NCBI RefSeq assembly: GCF_001083785.1
Contig: NZ_LAVL01000016.1
Span: forward strand, 1-64,000
Origin: Nonomuraea sp. SBT364
GTDB taxonomy: Bacteria; Actinomycetota; Actinomycetes; Streptosporangiales; Streptosporangiaceae
Length of the DNA stretch: 64,000 bases
Direction of reading: 5' to 3'
Part shown: in pieces, positions 1-10,644 of the stretch
How positions within the stretch are numbered: position 1 is the stretch's first letter
How the letters are laid out: the number at the start of each line of letters is the position of its first letter
Translations under genes and position numbers: made by a program
The notes under the pieces: model-generated
What the model saw: the letters and a program-made list of their open reading frames with translations, nothing else
Database searches by the model: none
Told to the model about the DNA's origin: nothing

Positions 1-2
1 CC

Positions 3-1265
3 TCCCACCCGTCGTCACCCCGGCCGGTGGTGCTCAACACGTGGGAGGCCGTCTACTTCGACCACGACCTGGACCGGCTGCTGGAGCTGGCGGGCCGGGC
101 GGCCAGGGTGGGCGTGGAGCGGTTCGTGCTGGACGACGGCTGGTTCCCCGGCCGCCGGCACGACCGCGCCGGCCTCGGCGACTGGCGGGTGGACCCGGCC
201 GTCTGGCCCGACGGGCTGCACCCGCTGGTCAAACGGGTCAGGGAGCTCGGCATGCAGTTCGGCCTCTGGTTCGAGCCCGAGATGATCAACCCGGACTCGG
301 AGCTGGCCCGCGCCCACCCGGACTGGATCTTGCAGACCGGCGACCGCCTGCCGCCTGCCGCCCGCCACCAGCAGGTGCTCGACCTGACCAACCCCGCCGC
401 GTACGCCCACATCAAGGAGCGGCTGCTCGCCCTGATCGGCGAGTACGAGCTCGACTTCATCAAGTGGGACCACAACCGCGACCTGGTCGACGCCGGGTCC
501 ACGCTCCGGCAGGGCCGCGCCGCCGTCCACGCCCAGACCCTCGCCGTCTACCGGCTGCTGGACGAGATCCGCGCGGCGCACCCCCGGCTGGAGATCGAGT
601 CCTGCTCTTCGGGCGGCGCCCGCGTCGACCTGGGCATCCTCGAACGCACCGACCGCGTGTGGGCCAGCGATTGCATCGACCCCGTCGAACGCCGGCAGAT
701 CATGCGCTGGACCGCCCAGCTGCTGCCGCCCGAGCTCATCGGCAGCCACATCGGCGCCGACCGCTCCCACACCACCGGCCGCCGCCACGACCTCGCCTTC
801 CGCGCCGCCACCGCGTTCTTCGGCCACTACGGCATCGAATGGGACCTCGCCTCGCTCACCGACGACGAGCTCGGCGAGCTGGCCGGGTGGATCGCCCTGC
901 ACAAGGAGCACCGCGACCTGCTCCACACCGGTGTCATGGTCCGGCTGGACGACGTCCCCGAAGGGGTCGAGGCGCACGGGGTCGTCGCCCCGGACGGGCG
1001 CGCGGCCGTCTACGAGATCGCCCTGCTGGAGCGCCCCGCCACCTGGCCGCCCGGCCTCGTCCGGCTGCCGGGCCTCGACCCGGACACCCTCTACCGCGTC
1101 CGTCCCCTCACGCCCGTCGCCTCCCACGGCGTCGCGCCCGCCTGGGTGTCCGGCGGCACCGTGCTGCCCGGCGCCGCGCTGGCCGCCTCGGGCATCGCCG
1201 TGCCGCCGCTGTTCCCCGACCAGTCCGCCCTGCTCCACCTCACAGCGGTGGAGCAGGCCCCATGA
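3..1265 (+). CDS. Alpha-galactosidase, GH36 family (5' end outside window)
   Basis: The reading frame is already open at the window edge, so only the catalytic barrel and C-terminal domain are visible. GH36 enzymes release terminal alpha-galactose from oligosaccharides by a retaining mechanism. Family marks are VLDDGWF near the start, the WFEPEMINPDS segment, the nucleophile aspartate in FIKWDHNRD (codon about 468), the CSSGGARVD stretch, and the acid/base region SDCIDPVERRQ. The C-terminal ~100 residues form the usual beta-sandwich tail. No signal peptide can be judged because the start is missing. A KDPG-type aldolase follows 94 bp downstream on the same strand, which suggests a galactoside or sugar-acid catabolic operon that begins outside the window. 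Confidence 0.93.
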   Translation, partial: SHPSSPRPVVLNTWEAVYFDHDLDRLLELAGRAARVGVERFVLDDGWFPGRRHDRAGLGDWRVDPAVWPDGLHPLVKRVRELGMQFGLWFEPEMINPDSELARAHPDWILQTGDRLPPAARHQQVLDLTNPAAYAHIKERLLALIGEYELDFIKWDHNRDLVDAGSTLRQGRAAVHAQTLAVYRLLDEIRAAHPRLEIESCSSGGARVDLGILERTDRVWASDCIDPVERRQIMRWTAQLLPPELIGSHIGADRSHTTGRRHDLAFRAATAFFGHYGIEWDLASLTDDELGELAGWIALHKEHRDLLHTGVMVRLDDVPEGVEAHGVVAPDGRAAVYEIALLERPATWPPGLVRLPGLDPDTLYRVRPLTPVASHGVAPAWVSGGTVLPGAALAASGIAVPPLFPDQSALLHLTAVEQAP

Positions 1266-1359
1266 CCGGCCTCCCCGCGGCCACCACCCGCACGCCGGTC
1301 CGGCGGCGTGCCGCGATCCGCGACACGGGCTGCCGCGCCGCGCCGTGCGGGGGTGGGTC

Positions 1360-2001
1360 GTGATCGGGTTGCGGGAGGCGCTGGCCGCGCTCCCGGTGAT
1401 CGCCATCGTCAGGGCCGCCACCTCCCGGCACCTGGCCGCCGCGCTGGGGACGCTCGCGGACGGCGGTGTGCGGGCGATCGAGGTGACGATGACGACCCCG
1501 GGCGCGGCCGAGGCGATCCGGTGGGCCGCGCGGGGCGGGATCGACGGCGTGGCGGTCGGCGCGGGGACGGTGCTGACGGCCGGATCGGCGCGGGAGGCCG
1601 TGGACGCCGGCGCGGGCTACCTGATCACGCCGGCCGTCGTGCCCGAGGTGATCGAGGAGGGCCACCGGCTCGGCGTCCCCGTCCTGCCCGGCGCCTACAC
1701 CCCGACCGAGATCCTGCGGGCCTGGCGGGCCGGGGCCGACCTGGTCAAGGTCTTCCCGGCGAACGCCGCGGGCGGCCCCGGCTACGTCAAGGACGTGCTG
1801 GCGCCGCTGCCGGAGGTGCCGCTGGTGCCCACCGGCGGCATCCGGATCGAGGACGTGCCCGCCTACCTGCGCGCGGGCGCCCGGGCGGTGGGCATGGGCT
1901 CGCCCCTGCTCGGGGACGCGTGCGCGGACGGCGACATGCCCGCGCTGGCCGCCCGGGCACGACGCCTCCTCCACGCCCTCGCCGGCCCGCCCGCCTCCTG
2001 A
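1360..2001 (+). CDS. eda: 2-dehydro-3-deoxy-phosphogluconate/galactonate aldolase (KDPG family)
   Basis: A 213-residue class I aldolase that splits 2-keto-3-deoxy-6-phospho-sugar acids into pyruvate and glyceraldehyde 3-phosphate. The protein shows AIEVTMTTPGA with the conserved glutamate, GVGAGTVL-like VAVGAGTVLTA, the ITPAVVPEV turn, and the Schiff-base lysine in DLVKVFPAN, then PTGGI for phosphate binding. Length matches the family (about 205-215). I chose the GTG at 1360 because it begins the conserved LREALAALPVIAIVR segment; upstream in-frame sequence is non-conserved. Its position after an alpha-galactosidase fits a KDPGal (De Ley-Doudoroff) role, but KDPG and KDPGal aldolases are hard to separate by motif. 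Confidence 0.9.
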   Translation: MIGLREALAALPVIAIVRAATSRHLAAALGTLADGGVRAIEVTMTTPGAAEAIRWAARGGIDGVAVGAGTVLTAGSAREAVDAGAGYLITPAVVPEVIEEGHRLGVPVLPGAYTPTEILRAWRAGADLVKVFPANAAGGPGYVKDVLAPLPEVPLVPTGGIRIEDVPAYLRAGARAVGMGSPLLGDACADGDMPALAARARRLLHALAGPPAS

Positions 2002-2003
2002 GG

Positions 2004-2043
2004 CGCCGCCCGCCCCTGCCTTCGACGGCCGGGGCGGGGGCGC
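2004..2043. terminator. Hairpin between convergent genes
   Basis: A GC-rich imperfect inverted repeat (arm CGCCCGCCCC near 2008-2017, partner GGGGCGGGGGCG near 2031-2042) lies in the 57 bp between the convergent aldolase and aminotransferase-like genes. It has no T-tract, as is common in actinomycetes, and could stop transcription from both sides. Confidence 0.55.
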
Positions 2044-2058
2044 ACAGGGGTCACGCGG

Positions 2059-4690
<2,632 letters not shown>

Positions 4691-4696
4691 ACCGCG

Positions 4697-4730
4697 CCGC
4701 GTCCGGTCATGCGGCCTTGACCGAACGCGG
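4697..4730 (+). terminator. Hairpin after the secreted esterase
   Basis: A 13-bp stem with one mismatch: CCGCGTCCGGTCA at 4697-4709 pairs with TGACCGAACGCGG at 4718-4730 across an 8-nt loop, 7 bp after the esterase stop. It reads as an intrinsic terminator and covers the TTG at 4717 that would otherwise be a candidate start for the next gene. Confidence 0.7.
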
Positions 4731-4797
4731 GGTTACTTCCCGGAGCGGGCGAGGAACGTTCACCGGGTGGGTCCGGCGGCGGGAGGTGGCGGCGAGC

Positions 4798-6156
4798 GTG
4801 AGGGCCGCTCCTTCCGGCAGGTTCTCCGTGCAGGCGACGCTGGCGCTGGCCGCCGGGGTCTTCTCGCTGGTCGTGCTCAGCGCGATCGGCGTCGTCGCGG
4901 ACCTGGCGATCCGGGCCACCATCGAGCGGAGCGTCTTCGAGGACACCGAGCGGGCGGCGACCGACTGGATCGGGTCGATGACCACGGGCCGCCCGCCGCC
5001 ACCCGTCACCACCTCGGACGTCGACCTGATGCAGCTCGTGGACGCCTCCGGGAACGTGGTGTCGGCCAGCAGGGCGGCCGCGGGACGCCCGCCGCTCAGT
5101 GACTTCTGGCCGCTGTCGGAGGACCGGATCGAGGATCGGACCGAGTGCTCCGGCGCCGGGTGTGTCATGTTCACCGCCACCAGGCCGTCGCCGCAGGAGG
5201 AGCAGGTGCTGTGGGGCGGCGAGTCACACCTGGTCTACGCCGGGCGGGCGCAGCCGGAGATCCTCGCCACGCACCGCCTGGAGCTGTTCCTCGGCGCGGG
5301 CGTGCTCGCGGCGAGCGCCCTGATGATGGGGGCGGCCTGGATCCTGATCGGGCTGGCGCTGCGCCCGGTCGAGCAGATGAGGCGCAGGCTGGCCGAGGTG
5401 ACCGTGACGGACCTGAGCCTGCGCATCCCGGAGCCGCACGGGCGGGACGAGATCGCCCGGCTGGCCCGTACCGCGAACGCGACGCTGGCCCGGCTGCAGG
5501 AGACGGTGGAGCAGCAGCGCCACTTCTGCTCGATGGTGTCGCACGAGCTGCGCACGCCGCTGACCGGGATGCGGACCCAGCTGGAGGAGGCGTTGCTGTA
5601 CGAGGAGGTGGATCCGCACCAGGCCATCCGCGACGCCCTCGGTACGGCCGGACGGTGCGACTCGATCATCGACGAGATGCTGCTGCTGGCCCGGGTCCGG
5701 GCGGCCCCGCACAGCCAGGAGCGGGTGGATCTGACGGCTCTCGTGCGCGCCGAGGCGGCGGCGCGCCCGCCGGGGGTGCCGATCCGGGTCAGCGCCGAGG
5801 AGGGCGTGGCGGTGCGCGGGAACGCCGTCCAGCTCGGCGAGGTGCTCGTCAACCTGCTGGCCAACGCCCAGCGGCACGCCCGCGCGGGCGTGGAGGTCAC
5901 CGTCGCCCGCGCCGGCGGCCGGGCGGTGGTCACGGTGCTCGACGACGGCGGCGGCATCCCGCAGGGCGACCGGGAGAAGGTGTTCCAGCCGTTCGTCCGC
6001 CTGCCCGAGGCGCACCGGCGCGACCCCCAGGGGAGCGGCCTCGGCCTGGCCATCTCCCGGGCCATCGCCGAGGGGCACGAGGGCACGCTGAAGGTCGAGG
6101 ACTCGGCGGCGGGGGCGAAATTCGTGCTGCGCCTGCCACTCGCGGAAATCGAATAA
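4798..6156 (+). CDS. Orphan sensor histidine kinase
   Basis: A membrane HATPase sensor kinase of about 452 residues. It has one N-terminal membrane helix (LALAAGVFSLVVLSAIGVV), an extracytoplasmic sensor region of ~130 residues with a short cysteine pair (ECSGAGC), a second helix near 5280-5350, a HAMP linker (LRPVEQMRRRLAEV), the H-box histidine in MVSHELRTPLTGM, an N-box VNLLANAQRHA, and G-boxes DDGGGIP and GSGLGLAIS. I chose GTG 4798 with GGGAGGT upstream; the frame opens at TTG 4717, but that codon sits in a terminator hairpin. No response regulator lies next to it, so its partner is unknown. The next gene encodes a secreted protein on the same strand. Confidence 0.85.
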   Translation: MRAAPSGRFSVQATLALAAGVFSLVVLSAIGVVADLAIRATIERSVFEDTERAATDWIGSMTTGRPPPPVTTSDVDLMQLVDASGNVVSASRAAAGRPPLSDFWPLSEDRIEDRTECSGAGCVMFTATRPSPQEEQVLWGGESHLVYAGRAQPEILATHRLELFLGAGVLAASALMMGAAWILIGLALRPVEQMRRRLAEVTVTDLSLRIPEPHGRDEIARLARTANATLARLQETVEQQRHFCSMVSHELRTPLTGMRTQLEEALLYEEVDPHQAIRDALGTAGRCDSIIDEMLLLARVRAAPHSQERVDLTALVRAEAAARPPGVPIRVSAEEGVAVRGNAVQLGEVLVNLLANAQRHARAGVEVTVARAGGRAVVTVLDDGGGIPQGDREKVFQPFVRLPEAHRRDPQGSGLGLAISRAIAEGHEGTLKVEDSAAGAKFVLRLPLAEIE

Positions 6157-6320
6157 GACGCTTTTATCCCTTTTCTTGCAGGGAAATCTGTCATGGCGAT
6201 TTTGAGTCCGGGATACCCCAGCCTGGGAGGCGGCTTGTTCGGGGAGTGAAAGTGTTTCTTCGGCGGATACGGGCCATTCCCGTTCCCGGTCAACATACTT
6301 TCCCGGAGGAATCCTTGAAA

Positions 6321-6902
6321 ATGGCGGAAACCACTCGTTCCTTCACGCGCGGCGCCGGCGCGATAGCGGGCGCCCTGCTCGCGGTCTCGGCCGTCACGCC
6401 GCCCGCCGCGGTAGCCGCGGCGGCCGCGGCGGTCGCGCTGCCGCAGCCCGGCTCCGACGACCGGGGGGACTTCTACTCCATCGTCGCCGAGCACAGCGAC
6501 CTGGCGATCACCGCCCAGACCCACGGCCCCCGCCCGCTCGGCATGGTCCAGGCGCCCATGGGCGGCCGGACCACGCAGCAGTGGCGCGTCGTCCGGTGGG
6601 GCCACGCGTGGGTCCTGGTCAACCGCCACTCGGGCCTGTGCGCGGCGATCCCCCGCGAGCCGCACGCCCGGCTGGTGCAGGACGTCTGCGGCCGCTACGG
6701 GCGCGTCAACCCGCGCGCGCTCTGGCACGCCGACCGGCCCGGCGTGCTGTCCGGCCGGCCGGTCATGTGGCGATCGGCGTTCAACAAGGAGTGCATCGAC
6801 GTGTTCGGCCGCTCCCACGACCACTACACGATCGTCCAGCACCATCGCTGCCACCGGGACGAGAACCAGGTGTTCCGCCTGGTCCCGGTCACCGGTTCCT
6901 GA
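6321..6902 (+). CDS. Secreted ricin-type lectin-like protein
   Basis: A 193-residue exported protein. The signal peptide has a twin-arginine-free basic start, a long alanine-rich hydrophobic stretch and cleavage near AVALPQPG (about residue 40-45). The mature part has repeated QxW-type elements: TTQQWRVVRWG, WVLVNRHSGLCAAIP, RALWHADRPG and NQVFRLVPV, typical of a beta-trefoil carbohydrate-binding (ricin B-like) domain, with paired cysteines. No catalytic domain is attached. ATG 6321 follows GGAGGA by 10 nt; the in-frame TTG at 6315 is a possible alternative. The ligand is unknown. Confidence 0.6.
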   Translation: MAETTRSFTRGAGAIAGALLAVSAVTPPAAVAAAAAAVALPQPGSDDRGDFYSIVAEHSDLAITAQTHGPRPLGMVQAPMGGRTTQQWRVVRWGHAWVLVNRHSGLCAAIPREPHARLVQDVCGRYGRVNPRALWHADRPGVLSGRPVMWRSAFNKECIDVFGRSHDHYTIVQHHRCHRDENQVFRLVPVTGS

Positions 6903-6912
6903 TCGGCGCGGC

Positions 6913-6939
6913 ACGGCGGGGGCGTGCGGCCCCCGCCGT
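6913..6939. terminator. Perfect 11-bp hairpin between convergent genes
   Basis: ACGGCGGGGGC at 6913-6923 is perfectly complementary to GCCCCCGCCGT at 6929-6939 with a 5-nt loop. It lies between the convergent ricin-like gene and the glycosyltransferase remnant, so it can serve both strands. Confidence 0.8.
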
Positions 6940-8297
6940 CAGGTGGCCGGCCGGGAGTCGGGCACCAGCCCGTGCTCGGTCAGCTCCCAGTGGTAACGGC
7001 GGCTCGGCCGCGCGAGCTGCGCCAGCGCCCGGAACGCCGCCACACTCATCAGCGCCCAGTAGACCGGCACGAGCAGCATCGTGCGGACCGCCTCGTGCAC
7101 CGAACGCTCCAGGCAGCCGGCCATGTGGGCGAGCATCAGCAGCAGGTTCCCGGCGACCATGACGAGCGTGCCCAGGTACAGCGCCACGCCGGGGAAGAGC
7201 GCCTCGACCGGGCCGGGCCCCGCCACCAGATAGACCGCCGTGAGCGTCCACATGACCGGGTTGAGCAGCGTGCACAGCACCGAGAACCCGACGGTGAACT
7301 GGAAGCTCCAGAACCCCCGGCCGCCCAGCTCCCGCCAGAGCCGCCGGGGCGAGCGCATGTGGACGAGCCAGGTCTGCATGTAGCCCTTGATCCACCGGCT
7401 GCGCTGCCGCACCCAGTTGCCCAGCCGGCTGTTGGCCTCCTCCTCGGTGACCGAGTCCATCATGCGCACGCTCCACCCGCGCCGCGCGATCCGGATCCCG
7501 AGGTCGGCGTCCTCGGTGACGTTGTACGGGTCCCACGCGCCCAGGTCCCGCAGGGCGTCCATGCGGAAGTGGTTGGAGGTGCCGCCGAGCGGGATCGGCA
7601 TCCGGTAGCGGTCCAGGCCGCGCAGGAAAAGGCTGAAGTTCAGCGCGTACTCGGCGGTGAAGCACCTGGTGAGCTAGTTGGTCCACGGGTTCCAGTAGTG
7701 GAGCTCGGCCTGCACGCACACCACCCAGCGGGGAGAGCCGGTCAGCGCGGCGACCGCCTTGCGCAGTTGCGCCGGCTCGGGCCGGTCCTCGGCGTCGTAG
7801 ATCACGCAGAAGTCGCCGCGGGCCCGTTCCAGGCCCACGTTGCACGCCTTCGGCTTGGTACGGGGCTCGCCCGCGGGGATCATGACGATCTCGAACCCCG
7901 GCGGGAGATCGGCGGGAAGCGCGGCGGCGGTGTCCTCGTCGTCGTCCTCGACCAGGAGCAGGATCTGCAGCCGGTCGGCCGGGTAGTCGAGCGCGCTCAG
8001 CCGCCGCAGCAGCGCCGGCACGACACGGCCCTCGCGGTGCAGCGGCACGAGCACCGTGTAGGCGGGCAGCTCGTCGTCCCCCGGCAACTCGGCGAACCGC
8101 AGCACGTCGCCGCCCCGGGCCTTGAAGACCAGCAACAGCTTGTAGCCGACCCCGGCGGCGTACAGGAGGGTGACGGTCACCATGCAGGCGGCGAGGACCG
8201 GCGTCACACCGGCCAGCGCCGTCGCCGTGCCCAGCAGGGCCAGCCCGGCCCCGGCGGTGATCCGCTGCCCGCGGCTCAGCGTGACGTCCGCGCTCAC
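6939..8297 (-). pseudogene. Membrane GT2 glycosyltransferase interrupted by an in-frame amber codon
   Basis: The reading frame from the GTG at 8297 to the stop at 6939 encodes one complete family-2 processive-type glycosyltransferase, except for a TAG at 7676-7674. Upstream of it are two membrane helices, YTVLVPLHREGRV, and VIYDAEDRPEP with the first acidic motif. Downstream are IPLGGTSNHFR, NVTEDADLGIR, the RQRSRWIKG (QxxRW-type) motif and four C-terminal helices. Both halves are in the same frame and meet without missing residues, so a CAG-to-TAG change is the simplest cause. Relatives have glutamine or a similar residue at that place. The start overlaps the stop of the upstream glycosyltransferase by GTGA. 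It could be a true pseudogene, a read-through gene or a sequencing error. Confidence 0.85.
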
Positions 8298-10537
8298 CGC
8301 CGGACCCCCGCCCGGTACACGACGCGGTCGCCGTCGTCGTACACCGGCGTGTAGCCGCGCAGCGCCGGGTCGCCGTCCAGCGCCTTCCACACCCGGTCGC
8401 GGTCGCCCGGGGTGCGGCGCATGTGGATCCACCGGACACCGTTCGCCGCCGGGTCGGCCAGCGCCGCCTTCCACTGCCGGAAGCTGCCCTCGTACAGGAT
8501 GGACCCGGTGGGCACCCGCGAGTGGAAGGTCAGCACCTCGTTGCCGAACGACTGCATCAGCACGCGGCCTCCGTCGTAGTGGGAGCGGAGCCAGGCGGCG
8601 GCGCGCAGCCCGGACCGGACGGCCTCGCCGGTCCGGAACGCCTCGGCCTCGCGCCGCACGTCGAGCTCGGCGGTCGCCAGCGGGCAGGCCACCACGGCGA
8701 ACGCGCCGGCCAGCGCGGCGGCCGGACGCCCGGCGCGCGCCGCCTCGGCGGCCAGCCCGCCCGCGAGCAGCGCGACCGGCAGGATGACGATCAGGCCGAA
8801 GCGCACGTTGTACAGGTCGCCGGCGATCTCCTCCACGTGCAGCGGCCGCTGCCCGGTGTAGAGCGCGCAGACGAAGAACAGGGCCAGCACCAGCGGCAGC
8901 AGGCACACCGGGTCCCGCCGCCTGAGCACGTGCACCGCGAGCCCGGCCGCCGCCAGCAGGGGCAGCACCGGCCCCAGGTTGCCCGCGACCGCGTAACCGT
9001 AGGTCAGCAGCGACGCCCGCCAGTCGCCGGCGGTCAGCTCGTCCCGCGACACCCACAGCGACGGCTTGGCGTACTCGCCGGCGTAGAAGTAGAGCGGGTC
9101 GCCGAAGATGACCCCGTTCCACACCAGCCACAGCGCGATCCCGGCGAACGCGAGCGTCCCGTAGAAGATCACGTGCGCCTCGGCCCGGACGAGCCGGCGC
9201 CGGCGCGGCGAGCGCCGCCAGACGGTCCACCCCACGATCACCGCCGCGAGCGCGGCGATCACCCAGCCCTCGTAGCGGGTGAGGGTCGCGAGCAGCACCG
9301 CGGCTCCGGCGGCGGCCAGGCTCCGATAGTCCTCGGTACGGCGCCACGCCGTGAGGTGGTAGACCGTGGCGGCCAGGCAGGCCAGCAGCGGCAGCTCGGT
9401 CATGGGGGTGCTCTGCAGGTAGAGCACGGCCGGGCAGAGCGCGAGCACGGCCGCCGCCGTGGCCCCGGCCCACCGGCTGCCGGTCAGCAGCAGCGCCGTC
9501 CGGTAGAGGTAGCGGATCGCCAGCACGTACGCCGCCATCGAGACGGCGGTCGCCGCCCAGCCCGAGTGATACCACCCGTCGATCCATACCAGCGGCAGCG
9601 TCAGCAGGTGCGGCAGCGGCAGCCACACGCCACCGAGTTGCGCCAGGCCCGGCGTGGGCGAGCTGATCACCCGCCGCGAGATCAGCAGGTGCGAGATCGA
9701 GTCCGGGTACGCCAGCCGTACCGCGTCGAAGTGCTGCCAGGCGGCGACCGAGAGCACGGCCGCCAGGACGGTGAGCACGGCGAGGACGGGGTCGCGCGGC
9801 CGGATGACCCGGTGCGCGGCGCGGCCCGCCCGGGTCGAGCCGGACACCTCCGCCCACAGCGCCAGCAGGCTCCGCAGCGACCGCAGCGCGACCGGCAGGC
9901 GGCCGCCGCTCTGCTCGCCGTGCAGCCTCGGGAAGTGCTCCACCGGCCGCTGGATGATCCGCACGTCCCGGTGGCGGAGCTTGACCAGCAGCTCGGGCGA
10001 GATCGTCGCGGCGTCCGCGCGCAGGTCGAGGCGCTCCAGCACGTGCCGGTCGAACAGCTTGTAGGCGCAGTCCACGTCGCGGGCGCCGATCCCGAGCAGC
10101 AACCGGTTCAGCCACGTCCACGCCGCGCCCGCCATCCGCCGCCCCGGCGGGTCGGCGCGCGGGGACCGGTAGCCGATCACCACGTCCGCCCGCTCCCGCT
10201 CGGCCTCCGCGATGAGCTCCGGCAGGCCCCGGGCGCGGAACTGGCCGTCGGAGTCGGTCAGGAAGATCCGCCGCGCCCCGGTGTCGGCCAGGGCGAGGGC
10301 GATGCCGGTGCGCACGGCCGCGCCGTAGCCCAGGTTGGCGGGGTGATGGACGACCCTGACCCGGCCGGGGAAGCGGCTCGCCAGCAGGTCGGCGACCCGG
10401 CCGGTGCCGTCCGGCGAGCCGTCCACGACGACGATCACCCAGTGGTCGTCGCTCTCCAGGGTCGTGAGGAAGTCCTCGACGGTCGCCGCCAGGTTGGCTT
10501 CCTCCCGGTACGCGGGCATCACCACGGCCACGCTCAC
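8294..10537 (-). CDS. Two-domain glycosyltransferase: GT2 synthase fused to a polytopic membrane transferase-like domain
   Basis: A 747-residue protein. Residues 1-220 are a dolichol/polyprenyl-phosphate-sugar-synthase-like GT2 domain: VVMPAYREEANL, VVVDGSPDGT, ANLGYGAAVRTGI, and the metal motif LTDSDGQF. From about residue 250 to 600 there are some ten membrane helices like those of GT39/GT83-type dolichyl-phosphate-dependent transferases, ending in a soluble tail with FHSRVPTG. The layout suggests synthesis of a polyprenyl-linked sugar and its use in one polypeptide, acting at the cell membrane. GTG start at 10537. It overlaps the interrupted glycosyltransferase downstream, so both were probably made together for a surface glycan or glycolipid. 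Confidence 0.85.
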   Translation of the reverse strand: MSVAVVMPAYREEANLAATVEDFLTTLESDDHWVIVVVDGSPDGTGRVADLLASRFPGRVRVVHHPANLGYGAAVRTGIALALADTGARRIFLTDSDGQFRARGLPELIAEAERERADVVIGYRSPRADPPGRRMAGAAWTWLNRLLLGIGARDVDCAYKLFDRHVLERLDLRADAATISPELLVKLRHRDVRIIQRPVEHFPRLHGEQSGGRLPVALRSLRSLLALWAEVSGSTRAGRAAHRVIRPRDPVLAVLTVLAAVLSVAAWQHFDAVRLAYPDSISHLLISRRVISSPTPGLAQLGGVWLPLPHLLTLPLVWIDGWYHSGWAATAVSMAAYVLAIRYLYRTALLLTGSRWAGATAAAVLALCPAVLYLQSTPMTELPLLACLAATVYHLTAWRRTEDYRSLAAAGAAVLLATLTRYEGWVIAALAAVIVGWTVWRRSPRRRRLVRAEAHVIFYGTLAFAGIALWLVWNGVIFGDPLYFYAGEYAKPSLWVSRDELTAGDWRASLLTYGYAVAGNLGPVLPLLAAAGLAVHVLRRRDPVCLLPLVLALFFVCALYTGQRPLHVEEIAGDLYNVRFGLIVILPVALLAGGLAAEAARAGRPAAALAGAFAVVACPLATAELDVRREAEAFRTGEAVRSGLRAAAWLRSHYDGGRVLMQSFGNEVLTFHSRVPTGSILYEGSFRQWKAALADPAANGVRWIHMRRTPGDRDRVWKALDGDPALRGYTPVYDDGDRVVYRAGVRR

Positions 10538-10644
10538 GCGAGTCCCCCATACCCGAATTGAACGCTCTGACCAGCGGAAACTGGCGAATCACCGCCGACA
10601 GTACGCACCAGGCACCTCGGGTGTCAGGGGACACGCCGGACGGT

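Noticed and set aside
15-1421. Long minus-strand open frame opposite the alpha-galactosidase
   Set aside because: It mirrors the codon pattern of the real gene in GC-rich DNA, has no domain and no ribosome site. The same holds for the many other long antisense frames, for example at 8423-10561 and 20412-21953.
4717-4797. N-terminal extension of the histidine kinase from TTG 4717
   Set aside because: The codon lies in the terminator hairpin of the preceding gene and the added residues are not family-like; GTG 4798 has a ribosome site.
6939-7601. A separate 220-residue glycosyltransferase gene
   Set aside because: It is in the same frame as the upstream half and lacks the N-terminal catalytic part; it is the downstream part of one gene cut by an amber codon, not an independent gene.
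10621-10634. GTGTC-aggg-GACAC inverted repeat as a terminator or operator
   Set aside because: Arms of only five bases are expected often by chance at this base composition; place and context do not add support.
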